Assembly: GCF_014196525.1 (NCBI RefSeq)
Contig: NZ_JACIDX010000007.1
Span: forward strand, 62,001 to 126,000
Direction: 5' to 3'
Source: Novosphingobium sediminicola
Lineage (GTDB): Bacteria > Pseudomonadota > Alphaproteobacteria > Sphingomonadales > Sphingomonadaceae
Length of the DNA stretch: 64,000 nt
The position numbers were made by a program, and so were the translations under genes. How positions within the stretch are numbered: position 1 is the first letter of the stretch; every line of letters starts with the position of its first letter. Below are positions 1 to 8,317 of the stretch, piece by piece. The notes under the pieces were generated by a model, which did no database searches, had not been told where the DNA came from, and was given only the letters and a program-made list of their open reading frames with translations.

Positions 1-117
1 GGCGATGCGGTCTATCCCCATTTCAGCCTGACCTATACGCCGGCATGGTGTTTGCCGGTGCTGATGGTGGGGCTGATGCTGTGCCGGCATGTGCGCCGGG
101 TGATGGTGGTCGAATGA
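1..117 (+). CDS. Capsule polysaccharide ABC transporter permease, C-terminal end (partial)
   Basis: Frame 1 is open from the first base to a TGA at 115-117 and gives about 38 residues: a hydrophobic stretch (LPVLMVGLML) followed by a basic tail (CRHVRRVMVVE). The stop overlaps the ATG of the downstream KpsT-type ATPase (ATGA), the usual arrangement for KpsM-KpsT or Wzm-Wzt pairs. I infer that this is the last membrane segment and cytoplasmic tail of the inner-membrane permease that exports the capsule polymer. Nothing in the fragment itself is diagnostic, so the call rests on context. The rest of the gene lies to the left of the window. Confidence 0.6.
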   Translation, partial: GDAVYPHFSLTYTPAWCLPVLMVGLMLCRHVRRVMVVE

Positions 118-761
118 TCCGCTGCACGGGCCTCGTCAAATCCTATCCGGCCGGGCATGGGCGCAAGCTGGTGCTGGGCGGGGTGGATCTGACCATCGGG
201 CGGGGGCAAAAGCTGGGCGTGCTGGGGCGCAATGGCGCGGGCAAGACCACGCTGATCAAGATGATCGGGGGCGTGGAAATGCCCACCACCGGGCGGATCG
301 AGCGCAAGATGACCGTGTCATGGCCGCTGGGCTTTGGCGGCGGGTTTCAGGGCAGTCTGACCGGTTATGACAATGCCCGTTTCATCGCGCGCATCTATGG
401 CCGGGACTATCGTGAAATTCAGGATTTTCTTGAGGATTTTACCGAGCTTGGGCGGCAATTGGCGATGCCGGTCAAAACCTATTCATCGGGAATGCGCGCG
501 CGTCTGGCCTTTGCGCTCAGTCTGGCGATCGAGTTCGACTGCTATCTGATCGACGAGGTCATTATGGTGGGCGATCAGAATTTTCAGCGCAAATGCCACG
601 AGGAAATCTTCGTCAAACGGGCCGACCGCGCACTGATCCTGGCATCGCACAGCGTTGAGACCATCCGCCAATATTGCGACATGGCTTTGCTGATCGACCG
701 GGGAACGGCCACCGTCATGGACGATATTGACGAGGCCATCGCGCTTTATTCCAATATGTGA
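114..761 (+). CDS. kpsT: Capsule polysaccharide ABC transporter ATP-binding protein
   Basis: A 215-residue cytoplasmic ATPase that should power export of the lipid-linked capsule polymer together with the permease ending just upstream. Walker A (GRNGAGKTT) is at about residues 38-46, the ABC signature is YSSGMRARLAF, and Walker B ends in YLIDEV. The short length, the lack of a C-terminal carbohydrate-binding domain, and the VGDQNFQRKC stretch after Walker B fit KpsT (group 2 capsule) better than Wzt of O-antigen systems. The ATG at 114 overlaps the permease stop. A longer in-frame start at 45 would run back through the permease gene and is not supported. It converges on the glycosyltransferase gene ending at 771. 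Confidence 0.9.
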   Translation: MIRCTGLVKSYPAGHGRKLVLGGVDLTIGRGQKLGVLGRNGAGKTTLIKMIGGVEMPTTGRIERKMTVSWPLGFGGGFQGSLTGYDNARFIARIYGRDYREIQDFLEDFTELGRQLAMPVKTYSSGMRARLAFALSLAIEFDCYLIDEVIMVGDQNFQRKCHEEIFVKRADRALILASHSVETIRQYCDMALLIDRGTATVMDDIDEAIALYSNM

Positions 762-770
762 ATGTACGGC

Positions 771-2540
771 CTATAGCGCGATGCGATAAGTTTCCGATGT
801 GGGGTCCAGCGCGGGGTGATGCAGGGGGTCGACATAGGTTGCCGTGCCCCAGCGCTCCTGCAGCAGGGCCAACTCGCGCCGATAGCGTTCGACCTGCGTG
901 GCATGGGTGTCGCGCGCGCGGCTCTTGCTTTCGTGATGGATCAGCACTGCGCGCGGCTCATAGATGTTGTGATAGCCCGCTGCCTGAAGCTTGAGGCACA
1001 GATCGACATCGTTGAAGGCCACCGCAAAGCCCGTTTCATCCAGCCCGCCGACCTGATGGAACAGCGCCTTACCAACCAGCATACAGGCCCCCGTAACCGC
1101 CGATACGCGATGGGGCACATGGGCGCGGGCGAAATAGCCCGGATCGCCATTGCGCTGAAACCGATGCGCATGGCCCGCCGCCTGACCCAGCCCGATCACC
1201 ACACCGGCATGCTGGATCGTGCCATCGGGATAGAGCAATTTTGCCCCCACCGCCCCGACACCGCGCCGCACCACCTGTCGCACCATCGTCGAGAGCCAGT
1301 TTTCATCCATGATCTCAATATCATTATTGAGCAGGCACAGATATTCGCCCCGCGCCTCGCGCGCGCCAAGATTGTTGAGCGCGGACCAGTTGAAGGGCGC
1401 ATCCTGCCGGATCACGCGCACGCGCGGATTGCCCGAAACGCGCGCGAAATAGTCCAGCGTCTCGGCCTCGACGCTGCCATTGTCGATGATCAGGATTTCG
1501 ATATTGCGATACCGCGTGCCGTTCAGAACCCCGGTCACGCATTTGCGCAAAAACTGGACCTGATCACGGGTGGGAATGATGATCGAGACCAGCGGCTGCA
1601 TTTCCGGCATCGGCCAGTCGACCGCCACAGTGCCATGCGCGCCGATCCGCGTCGATGCGCCCAGCGGCGCGACATGGTGGGCCACCGCCGCCGCCCGCGC
1701 GGCCAGCGTATCGGGATCATGCGCGCCCACCGCCTGACGATGGGCGATCACGCGGGGCACATGGACAACCTCTGCCTGCGCGGTGATGTTGATCAGCATC
1801 GCATAAAGCCCCGCCGCCGAGAGTGCGGGATGGATCGGCGGCGTCGCCAGCGCATCCTCGCGCCGGATCAGACAGGCCGTTGACAGATAATCATGCGCCA
1901 GAAACAGGTCCGGGTTCCATCGCGGTTTGAACCACGGATGGCTGCGCAGACCCTTGCGGCTGATGCGGTCCTCGTCGCCATAGAGCGCGGCGGCTTCGGG
2001 ATTGGCCACCACCGCCTTGGCCAGATGATAGAGCGCATCGGGCGCCAGCAGCACATCGGCGCCCAGCGGCAGGACATAGTCGCCGGTCGCGCCTTCTATG
2101 CCCTGCATCAGCGCCTTGGCCGGATTGTCGGTGCGTCCGGGCACCAGCGTCAGGCGCGGCACCACCGGGGTGCGGGTGGGCATCGCCTCGCGCGATTGGG
2201 CCAGCACCATTTCCCATTCGCCATAGGTCTGCGCCTCAAGCGCGGCGATGCGGCGTTCGACATCGGCGGTGGATTCGCCCGGCGCATGATAGACCAGCAC
2301 CGAAATACGCGGCCGCACCGGCCATTCGGGCCAATCCTGCGCGGCCTTGGCCAGCATTTCAGGGCGCCGTTCGACCAGAGCGATCCAGTCGCGATAGGCA
2401 TTGGGGCCCTGTTCCAGACAGGCGCGCAGCCGATTTCGCGCGCGCGCTTTCTTACCCGTCAGACGCCAATAAAGCGCCTCTGCGGCAAGTTTGGGTCGGC
2501 GCAGGGCCGTATAAAACAAGATTTTGTAAAAATTCACCAT
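771..2540 (-). CDS. Two-domain family 2 glycosyltransferase
   Basis: A 589-residue protein with a GT2 (GT-A fold) domain in the C-terminal half: LVSIIIPTRDQ, a nucleotide-binding IIDNGS segment and the metal-binding LLNNDIEIMD motif. The N-terminal half resembles a second, more divergent GT2 domain (PRISVLVYHAPGES, a DYVLPLGADVLL segment). I infer that it adds one or two sugars to the capsule repeat on the cytoplasmic face; the sugars cannot be predicted. The chosen ATG (2538-2540) lies inside the end of the preceding gene (ATGGTGA), giving translational coupling. A start at 2600 would overlap that gene by 67 bases and is less likely. Confidence 0.85.
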   Translation of the reverse strand: MVNFYKILFYTALRRPKLAAEALYWRLTGKKARARNRLRACLEQGPNAYRDWIALVERRPEMLAKAAQDWPEWPVRPRISVLVYHAPGESTADVERRIAALEAQTYGEWEMVLAQSREAMPTRTPVVPRLTLVPGRTDNPAKALMQGIEGATGDYVLPLGADVLLAPDALYHLAKAVVANPEAAALYGDEDRISRKGLRSHPWFKPRWNPDLFLAHDYLSTACLIRREDALATPPIHPALSAAGLYAMLINITAQAEVVHVPRVIAHRQAVGAHDPDTLAARAAAVAHHVAPLGASTRIGAHGTVAVDWPMPEMQPLVSIIIPTRDQVQFLRKCVTGVLNGTRYRNIEILIIDNGSVEAETLDYFARVSGNPRVRVIRQDAPFNWSALNNLGAREARGEYLCLLNNDIEIMDENWLSTMVRQVVRRGVGAVGAKLLYPDGTIQHAGVVIGLGQAAGHAHRFQRNGDPGYFARAHVPHRVSAVTGACMLVGKALFHQVGGLDETGFAVAFNDVDLCLKLQAAGYHNIYEPRAVLIHHESKSRARDTHATQVERYRRELALLQERWGTATYVDPLHHPALDPTSETYRIAL

Positions 2541-3517
2541 TGCTCGATGGGTAAAATCCTTTGCCACATCTCTTGTTGCACTGCAAAACGTTGGACGCAA
2601 GGCAGGCTTTTGCTAAAACTCTGTGCTATCCATTGCAATTCATAGCGCCGATGGATGCATTGGGTGATCGTTTCACCCCATTCCTCTGGCCGGTCGGGCG
2701 CCATTAACGCGCCCTCGCGCCCCTCTGCAGGGGGCCAGCCCTGCGGATAGAGCCCCACCGCGCCCATGATTGCATGTTCTATCAACTTGTTGGCCGAACG
2801 CGCGCGGTCGAACGCGGTCTGCGCCAGAGGGTAAAGCGCAAGATGGAACCGGTTGCGCGCCATCCAGCGTTGATATTCGGGCCATGTCATCGGTTCGATC
2901 CTACGGGCGCGGCTGTGGCGCTCCAGCCCCTGATCGATGGTGCGGGGTGCAAAATAGGTGAAACGCAGATCCTGATGTTGGTCGAGCAGATCGCGCATGA
3001 TCGGCGCGATGGCCGCCAGAGCGCCGCGATGGCTGCCGCTGCCCAGTTGCACGACCTGTAAAGGCGCGCCGCGCGCCAGCGGGGCAAAATGCGCGCCATC
3101 GGCCAAGGGTTGCCGCCACGCCGGATCAATCCGCATGATCGGCCCGGCGCGATTCCGAGCCAACCTTTGCGCCAGCACATCCGAGGCGGCCAGCACAATA
3201 TCGGCCCGCGCCAGCAGATCGCGGTGAAACGCCTGTTCGAACCGCGCCAGCCGCGCCCGATAGGCATCGGGCAGCAGCGGACAGACCGCCCCCGCCGCGA
3301 CATCATCGTCGATCACATAGACCATCGGCCCGCGCCAGTTCAGCGCCATGCGCATCACCTCCGGCCTGTCCTGCCGGATCAGCACGAAGGCATCGCCCGC
3401 GATAAAGGCATTGGCCCCTGCCGCCCGGATCGGCCTCTTGCCCCATCCGAAACGTGGGCGCACCCATGGCGCCATGGCATTGCGAAAATAAAGGTCGGTG
3501 GAGGGCAGGCGGCTCAT
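2534..3517 (-). CDS. Putative glycosyltransferase-like capsule protein of unknown specificity
   Basis: 327 residues. The protein is soluble, with no signal peptide or membrane segment. The middle (ARADIVLAASDVLAQRLA, then a short loop and a segment around VVQLGSGSHRG) looks like the linker between the two Rossmann domains of a GT-B transferase, and the end carries residues resembling a nucleotide-sugar site (NKLIEHAIMGAVGLYPQGWPP). I do not recognise a named family. Its start overlaps the stop of the upstream kpsC-like gene (ATGA) and its stop overlaps the start of the GT2 gene, so the three form a tightly coupled minus-strand operon devoted to capsule assembly. Confidence 0.65.
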   Translation of the reverse strand: MSRLPSTDLYFRNAMAPWVRPRFGWGKRPIRAAGANAFIAGDAFVLIRQDRPEVMRMALNWRGPMVYVIDDDVAAGAVCPLLPDAYRARLARFEQAFHRDLLARADIVLAASDVLAQRLARNRAGPIMRIDPAWRQPLADGAHFAPLARGAPLQVVQLGSGSHRGALAAIAPIMRDLLDQHQDLRFTYFAPRTIDQGLERHSRARRIEPMTWPEYQRWMARNRFHLALYPLAQTAFDRARSANKLIEHAIMGAVGLYPQGWPPAEGREGALMAPDRPEEWGETITQCIHRRYELQWIAQSFSKSLPCVQRFAVQQEMWQRILPIEQW

Positions 3518-4431
3518 GCCCCAAGCCAGCGGGTCCGCGCCCGGGAGGCATGGTCAATCGCGCGCTCCACCGGCCAGATTGCCCCGCCGCACGGGTCGAC
3601 ATAGCGCGCCGCCTCGACCATCGCGGCATGGACCAGATCCTCGATTTCGGCCTCACCGCGCCGCACCGGGGCAGGCATGGTGTCCCGCGTCAGCCCCCAT
3701 CCGGCATAAAAAGGCATGCCGAAACAATGCACTGGCCGCCCATGCAGCAGCGCCTCAAACCCGATCAGCGAAGTGACCGTATAGACCGCCGAAGCCCCCC
3801 GGATCAGCCGCACCGGATGGCATCCATCGTCGATCACCCGGATGTGCGGATGATCGAGCGCCGCCGCCGGAATACATCCCGCCTTGCCATGGGTGCGCGC
3901 ATCGGGATGGACCTTGACCAGCACATCATGGCCAGGCCAGTTCCGCAGCGCAGCCTCCACCATGGCGGCAAAATCCGCAGCATCGCCCAGCCCCATCGCC
4001 ACCGACAGATCACCATGGCATTGATCGGCCACCAGAACATAGCGTTCAGGCAGGGCCCCGGCATAGTCGCGCGCATGGTTGTATTTCGACAGGCCGCTGC
4101 TGCGCCATTGCGCGATCAGCGCGCGCGCGCGGCGGGCCTGATCCGGGTTGGCCCCGCGCGCGGTGGCGATCTCGATCCGGCTGGGGCGCGAGGCGTCGTA
4201 GTAACAGCCAAGATCATCGACGATCAGCGAGAGCGGCGGATCATGGCGCGCCACCGAGCGCAGAAACCCATCCTCCAGCAGGGCAAAGGGCCGCCGCAAC
4301 AGCCGCGCCGCCATTTCCGCCCGCCGCCCTGAAGGCTTGCGCCCCCAGCCGACCAGCGCGCGGCCATGATCGGCCAGAAAGGCATCCAGATGGGAAATGC
4401 GGCCGATCGCGCGATTGGTGGGGATGGCCAT
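3514..4431 (-). CDS. kpsC: KpsC-type beta-Kdo transferase, N-terminal module only
   Basis: 305 residues matching the N-terminal half of E. coli KpsC as I recall it: LLEDGFLRSV, PPLSLIVDDLG.YYDASRPS, SKYNHARDY, VLVADQ..GDLSVAMG, VLVKVHPDA, then MPFYAGWGLT and YVDP near the end. KpsC builds the short beta-linked Kdo oligomer on phosphatidylglycerol that anchors group 2 capsules, with one transferase activity in each half. Full-length KpsC is about 675 residues, so this gene carries one module; the other is at 13000-14412. The ATG at 4431 has GGAG seven bases upstream. The in-frame ATG at 4674 would add 81 residues of unlikely composition and overlap the divergent lipoprotein gene. Confidence 0.85.
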   Translation of the reverse strand: MAIPTNRAIGRISHLDAFLADHGRALVGWGRKPSGRRAEMAARLLRRPFALLEDGFLRSVARHDPPLSLIVDDLGCYYDASRPSRIEIATARGANPDQARRARALIAQWRSSGLSKYNHARDYAGALPERYVLVADQCHGDLSVAMGLGDAADFAAMVEAALRNWPGHDVLVKVHPDARTHGKAGCIPAAALDHPHIRVIDDGCHPVRLIRGASAVYTVTSLIGFEALLHGRPVHCFGMPFYAGWGLTRDTMPAPVRRGEAEIEDLVHAAMVEAARYVDPCGGAIWPVERAIDHASRARTRWLGA

Positions 4432-4609
4432 AGGCTCCGGCTTTTCGTTTTCAGATGGGCGATGATTATCCCCGCTCCGCCGCCTTGAGTATCGCGGATG
4501 CATCCGTATTGCGCCGTAATCTGGAGCCAACTGTTCGTGCGGAGGGGGCCGGGCCGGTGATATGCGCAAAGGGCGGGGCAAGGGGCTGCGCGCGGGATCT
4601 GAGGTCGGC
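4432..4609. promoter_or_regulatory. Divergent intergenic region between kpsC-N and the export lipoprotein gene
   Basis: 178 bases between two divergently transcribed capsule genes. Promoters for both are expected here because the flanking operons point outward. It contains GGAG ahead of the minus-strand ATG and GAGG ahead of the plus-strand ATG at 4610. No clear -35/-10 pair could be picked by eye. Confidence 0.4.
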
Positions 4610-5758
4610 ATGAACAGGATGAGCGTGAGGCAATTGGTGGCGGTCTTGCCCATGATGCTGGGCGCCTGCGCCACCTTGCCGGTCAGCGGGCCGACCGGGC
4701 GGCAGGTGATGGCCCCTGCGGTGGGGCAAGAGGGGCAAAAGGGTCAAGAGGGGAAGTCCTTTCGCATCGTCGCGGTGGATTCGCAGGCCGCTCTGCCGGT
4801 GGCGCCGGTGCTGGCCGGGGCGGCGGGCGATGATGGCGCCGCCTCGCCCACCGATATGATCGGGCCGGGCGATATGCTCGATATCCAGATCTATGAGGCA
4901 GGCGTCAGCCTGTTTGCCGGCACGCGCCCGACGGCCGCAACCATTAATGGCGCGGCGCAGGCCGAGCGACTGCCCGCGATGCGCGTGGACGATAGAGGCG
5001 AGATCTTTGTGCCCTTTATAGGGCGGATGCGCGCGGGTGGGATGACATCGACGCAACTGGCCGGGGCGATTCGGGGGGCACTCAAGGGCCTGTCGCAAAA
5101 TCCGCAGGTGGTGGTGGGCATCGCCCAGTCGGTGACCAACAGCGTCATTCTGGGCGGCGAAGTGGCGCGGCCGGGGCGATTGGTGCTGACCAGCAACCGC
5201 GAAACCCTGCCCGAGGTGATCGCGCTTTCGGGCGGCTATCGGGGCGAGGCCAAGGATCTGGCGGTGCAGGTGACTCGCGGGGCGCAGGCGCAGGAATTCC
5301 GCCTTGCCGAAGCGATGCAGGGCGCGGCGCGCGACTGGCGCATCCGCCCCGGCGACCAGATCGAGATCATCAAAAAGCCGCAGACCTTTGCCGTTCTGGG
5401 CGCGGCGGGCCGGGTCGAACAATTGCCCTTTTCCGCCCCCTCGGTCAGCCTGGCCGAGGCGCTGTCGGCGGCGGGTGGGCCCAATCCCAATCTGGGCGAT
5501 GCCAAAGCGGTGTTCATCTTCCGCTTTGATGCCGGCGGGGCGGGAGGCGCGGAGGTACCCACCGTCTACCACATCAACATGATGAACCCCGGCAGCGTCT
5601 TTCTCGCCCAACGTTTTGCCATGCGCGACAAGGACGTCCTCTATATCGGCAATGCCGCCGCCAATCAGCCCGGCAAGCTGATCCAGCTAATCAGCCAGTT
5701 GTTCAGCCCGATCATCGCGGTACAGGGGGCTTTGGTGAACACCGGGGTGGTGAGGTAG
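4610..5758 (+). CDS. Capsule polysaccharide export lipoprotein (Wza/KpsD family)
   Basis: 382 residues with a lipoprotein signal (lipobox LGAC, Cys about 18 residues from the chosen ATG). A variable Gly/Gln-rich spacer follows, then a Poly_export domain beginning at MIGPGDMLDIQIYEAG and SLBB-like repeats (VILGGEVARPGRLVL; FAVLGAAGRVEQLPF). It should form the outer-membrane or periplasmic export channel for the capsule polymer. ATG 4610 has GAGG at 4601-4604; the in-frame ATG at 4562 would put a charged, non-signal sequence in front. The gene stands alone between two minus-strand genes. It is distinct from the shorter export lipoprotein of the XrtA locus at 46440. Confidence 0.85.
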   Translation: MNRMSVRQLVAVLPMMLGACATLPVSGPTGRQVMAPAVGQEGQKGQEGKSFRIVAVDSQAALPVAPVLAGAAGDDGAASPTDMIGPGDMLDIQIYEAGVSLFAGTRPTAATINGAAQAERLPAMRVDDRGEIFVPFIGRMRAGGMTSTQLAGAIRGALKGLSQNPQVVVGIAQSVTNSVILGGEVARPGRLVLTSNRETLPEVIALSGGYRGEAKDLAVQVTRGAQAQEFRLAEAMQGAARDWRIRPGDQIEIIKKPQTFAVLGAAGRVEQLPFSAPSVSLAEALSAAGGPNPNLGDAKAVFIFRFDAGGAGGAEVPTVYHINMMNPGSVFLAQRFAMRDKDVLYIGNAAANQPGKLIQLISQLFSPIIAVQGALVNTGVVR

Positions 5759-5772
5759 GGGTTTTGGGTTTT

Positions 5773-5820
5773 GCTTCGGGTGGGCAAGGGGACTTGCCCC
5801 TTTGCAATCCCGGTATTGTC
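5773..5820 (+). repeat. Dispersed intergenic hairpin repeat, copy A (divergent)
   Basis: Shares the TTTGCAATCCCGGTATTG tail with the other copies. Here the stem is GGGCAAG/CTTGCCC with loop GGGA instead of the GCAAAGGGC/GCCCTTTGC stem seen elsewhere, so the fold is kept while the stem bases differ. It lies just after the export lipoprotein gene. Confidence 0.65.
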
Positions 5821-5843
5821 GGCGTGGTGCTATGGCGGCGGAT

Positions 5844-6284
5844 TTAGATACCGGTCAAAACGGCTTCCTCGACCTCGCCCTTTATCAACTGACCTATGTC
5901 GCGATGGAAAGTCGCTAATTCAGGGTAGTTAGTGAGGAAGGCGCCACGCGCTCGATACTGAGGTTCAACATCGTCCGCGACTTCAAACCTCACGGCAAGG
6001 TTGCCCCTGCTATCGGCGGGCGCGATTTCCAATCGGATGATAAGATCATCGCTTTCCAGCAAATTGAAACCCCACTGCGCAACGACTGGTTGCCCCTCGG
6101 TGATGGGAAATCTTGCAAGGGCCTCTCCAAATTCCTGCACGTCTTGCCATTGCGCACAGAATCCGCCTTTGCCAGAGAAGCGATCTGTTTCCACGGCAAT
6201 CCAAAGTCGGCCAAAATCGTCTTGCGGCAAATTGCGATCAAAGAAGCTTGGATCATGCCTATATCGAAGGGTGAGCTTGCTCAT
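5844..6284 (-). CDS. Hypothetical protein, 146 residues
   Basis: Not recognised. It is a small soluble acidic protein without signal peptide or membrane segments. It reads as a plausible globular fold: a beta-rich start (LTLRYRHD), a central FSGKGGFCAQWQDVQEF segment, and strands around VAQWGFNLLE and LIIRLEIAP. Its codons use noticeably more A and T at third positions than the neighbouring capsule genes. It is bracketed by two copies of the dispersed repeat in opposite orientation (5773-5820 and 6361-6405). Base composition and position suggest an insertion into the capsule locus, perhaps mobile or horizontally acquired. No strong Shine-Dalgarno sequence precedes the ATG, so the start is uncertain. 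Confidence 0.55.
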   Translation of the reverse strand: MSKLTLRYRHDPSFFDRNLPQDDFGRLWIAVETDRFSGKGGFCAQWQDVQEFGEALARFPITEGQPVVAQWGFNLLESDDLIIRLEIAPADSRGNLAVRFEVADDVEPQYRARGAFLTNYPELATFHRDIGQLIKGEVEEAVLTGI

Positions 6285-6360
6285 CGCTATGATTTTGCAG
6301 GTATGCGCAATGTCCGCAATGGTTCCGTGTTCGCCCTACCCACAAACCAAAACGCCGACA

Positions 6361-6405
6361 GTAACGTGATTGCAAAGGGCCCCCCGCCCTTAACCCGCCG
6401 GAGGC
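6361..6405 (-). repeat. Dispersed intergenic hairpin repeat, copy B
   Basis: Reads on the minus strand as GCCTCCGGCGGG, then AAGGGC-GGGGG-GCCCTT, then TTTGCAATCACGTTAC. It is inverted relative to copy A and lies between the hypothetical gene and the 3' end of kpsS, where it could also act as the kpsS transcript end. Confidence 0.75.
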
Positions 6406-6415
6406 AAAGCAAACC

Positions 6416-7789
6416 TCACCCCATCAACCGCTCCACCGCATTGGCGATCAGGATCTGCGTGGCGGACTCGCTGGCCAATCCGCCGCGCACCAGGCAGTGG
6501 CGGTGCAGCACCCGGCAGAAAGCATCATAGATCACGCCATCGGGCGGCGTGGGGGCGGTCCAGAATTGCGCCAGCGGTTGCTCATCAACGATGCCGGGGA
6601 TGGCATAGACCGCCCGGCCCAACGCCTTGACCGGGATGCCGCCCGCCAGCGCAAAGGTGGCCGAGGTGGAATTGACCACGACCATCGCCCGCGCGCCTTG
6701 CGCCAGCGTATTGAGATCGCCGCCCGCCAGATGGATCAGCCGCTCGCCCAGCCCCAGCGCCTGCGCCCGGTCGCGCACATAGGCGCCCCATCCGCCCAGC
6801 GTGGCGTCGAGCGGATGTTCCTTGATGACAAGGCTGGTTTCGGGCGGGGCATGGGCGGCAAAGCTGGCCAGCACATAGTCGGCGGCCTGACGCATCGAGG
6901 AGAAGGGGGAGTGGACGCGAATTTGATAATCCGAGGACAATTGCAGGGGGAAGAGGAAATAATCACGCCCCTGCAATTTCTTGAGCGCGCTCTGCGCTTG
7001 TGCTGCCCGTTGCCCGCGTGTCAGATATTTGGCGACCCAGCCCAATCCTTCCAGCATGATCGAGCCGGGCCGGTGCGAGCGGTAGAAGGGATAGCGCAGG
7101 ACCATCGCGCCCAGCACCATATGGCCGAAATAGCCCCATGTATCGCGCACCCGTCGCCCCAATGAAGCGCCAATAGGCGGCAGGGGCGCAGGGCTGGGCA
7201 GACTGCGCGCGGCGGCCAGAATATCCTGCGGGCGGCGCGGCAGGGGAGAGTGGCCATTGACCCCGTCGCGCTCCAGCGTCAGCCAGTTGGGGCGGATATA
7301 GCCCTCTTCGAACACATGTACCCGCACCCCGATAAGGCGTGCCATCTGATGGGCCGCCATGTGCATGGGGCGGCAATCGCCGAACAGCACCAGATCGGTT
7401 ATTCCCGACCGGCGCAGATAGTGGTCAATGAACAGCGGCCACCCTCCCTGCGTGCCGCGATAGTTGGTGGCGCGGTGAGCCCCGGAGGCGTCGATAATCG
7501 CGCCAGGCCAGTCATGCTCGTCACCTCCATTCAGGTTGATGCGACGCACTTCCTGTCCGTTTTTGGCAAGGGTTTGAGCAAGTTGGTAGAAGAATGGGCC
7601 CGGCGGCCCCTGTAAAAACAGGAAACGGCGAGCATCCTTGGCGGCTGGCCGGGCAATCTGGTGGTCCTGCCGCCCCGCCGGAATGAAAGGGGCGCGCGGT
7701 AATAGCGCCACCGCGCTTTTACGCCCGAAAGAGTTTGCTGGCCTTGCCTGCACATTGAGTCGAAAGACGCCGGAGTCTGACATGGGCAT
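6416..7789 (-). CDS. kpsS: KpsS, capsule Kdo-linker initiating transferase
   Basis: 457 residues resembling KpsS, the beta-Kdo transferase that puts the first Kdo on lysophosphatidylglycerol before KpsC extends the linker. Recognisable motifs are FLQGPPGPFF, INLNGGD, LVLFGDCRPMH, VFEEGYIRPNW, SSDYQIRVHS, LVIKEHPLD, and an ending FALAGGIPVKALG..VYAIPGI. The first 50 residues are extra relative to E. coli KpsS and rich in basic and small residues. The start is uncertain: ATGs at 7783, 7789 and 7794 are possible and none has a clear ribosome binding site. A 13-codon ORF with an excellent one lies 54 bases upstream. Confidence 0.88.
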   Translation of the reverse strand: MPMSDSGVFRLNVQARPANSFGRKSAVALLPRAPFIPAGRQDHQIARPAAKDARRFLFLQGPPGPFFYQLAQTLAKNGQEVRRINLNGGDEHDWPGAIIDASGAHRATNYRGTQGGWPLFIDHYLRRSGITDLVLFGDCRPMHMAAHQMARLIGVRVHVFEEGYIRPNWLTLERDGVNGHSPLPRRPQDILAAARSLPSPAPLPPIGASLGRRVRDTWGYFGHMVLGAMVLRYPFYRSHRPGSIMLEGLGWVAKYLTRGQRAAQAQSALKKLQGRDYFLFPLQLSSDYQIRVHSPFSSMRQAADYVLASFAAHAPPETSLVIKEHPLDATLGGWGAYVRDRAQALGLGERLIHLAGGDLNTLAQGARAMVVVNSTSATFALAGGIPVKALGRAVYAIPGIVDEQPLAQFWTAPTPPDGVIYDAFCRVLHRHCLVRGGLASESATQILIANAVERLMG

Positions 7790-7843
7790 CCCATTGTGGG
7801 GAATAGTTAACGGTGATCTTTTTGTAACGCGCTTGTTTATTGG

Positions 7844-7885
7844 CTATAAATCCAGAAAATAGAGCTGCTTTTCCGCTTTTTCCAT
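7844..7885 (-). CDS. Putative 13-residue leader peptide ahead of kpsS
   Basis: The minus strand carries GGAGGAG (7892-7898), a 6-base spacer, then ATG and 13 codons (MEKAEKQLYFLDL) to a TAG at 7844-7846. This is the best Shine-Dalgarno sequence in the surrounding 600 bases, and kpsS begins 54 bases later on the same strand without one. It could be a leader or coupling ORF controlling kpsS, a microprotein, or a decayed gene start. Only the sequence signals support it. Confidence 0.4.
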   Translation of the reverse strand: MEKAEKQLYFLDL

Positions 7886-8317
7886 TAGTAACTCCTCCGT
7901 ATTGGAATTAATGATGTTTGGGTGTGATGGGCGGCCCAAGCGTGGCTGAGGGATAGAAGGATTGCGCCAAATTGGCGTCCATATAAAAATATAATATCCT
8001 ATAAGGTAATTTTTACTCTCCGATTTTGCTGCGTCGATTGCTCGCGGCTCGGCCCCGATGCTGTATTCCCCGCCTGCAGCAGGCATTTCAGCGCGATTTT
8101 TACCCTGTCTGTCGCCCCGGACAGCCCGGCAAACGGGCGTATTTCCGACTTCTGCGTTTTCGTATGAAATGGCGTCTTCCAGCCAAAAACCGGATTTTGT
8201 TTTGAGCCACTGTGCGAAATGCAATAAACTGGGATCATGGTCGATATGGGTGGATTTACGTGCCCTGCTGTGGCACTCGCCAATTCAATTCTCGTGATTC
8301 AGCGGTGAAAGGGCAAC
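7886..8317. other. Non-coding gap between kpsS and manC with an AT-rich core
   Basis: About 430 bases between divergent genes. The stretch around 7978-8012 is strikingly AT-rich for this genome and includes TATAAT on the plus strand at 7990-7995 and TATTAT on the minus strand, so promoters for kpsS and for the manC operon probably lie here. The open frames covering it (such as a 126-codon minus-strand frame) have no family resemblance and unusual composition, so I do not call them genes. AAAGGG precedes the manC ATG. Confidence 0.45.

Noticed and set aside
6001..6530. Plus-strand frames of 122 and 146 codons opposite the hypothetical gene at 5844-6284
   Set aside because: They run through a repeat copy and into the 3' end of kpsS, and read as random sequence.
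7844..8224. 126-codon minus-strand frame between kpsS and manC
   Set aside because: Odd composition, no family, and no good start signal upstream. Only the last 13 codons, with their own ribosome binding site, were kept as a possible leader peptide.
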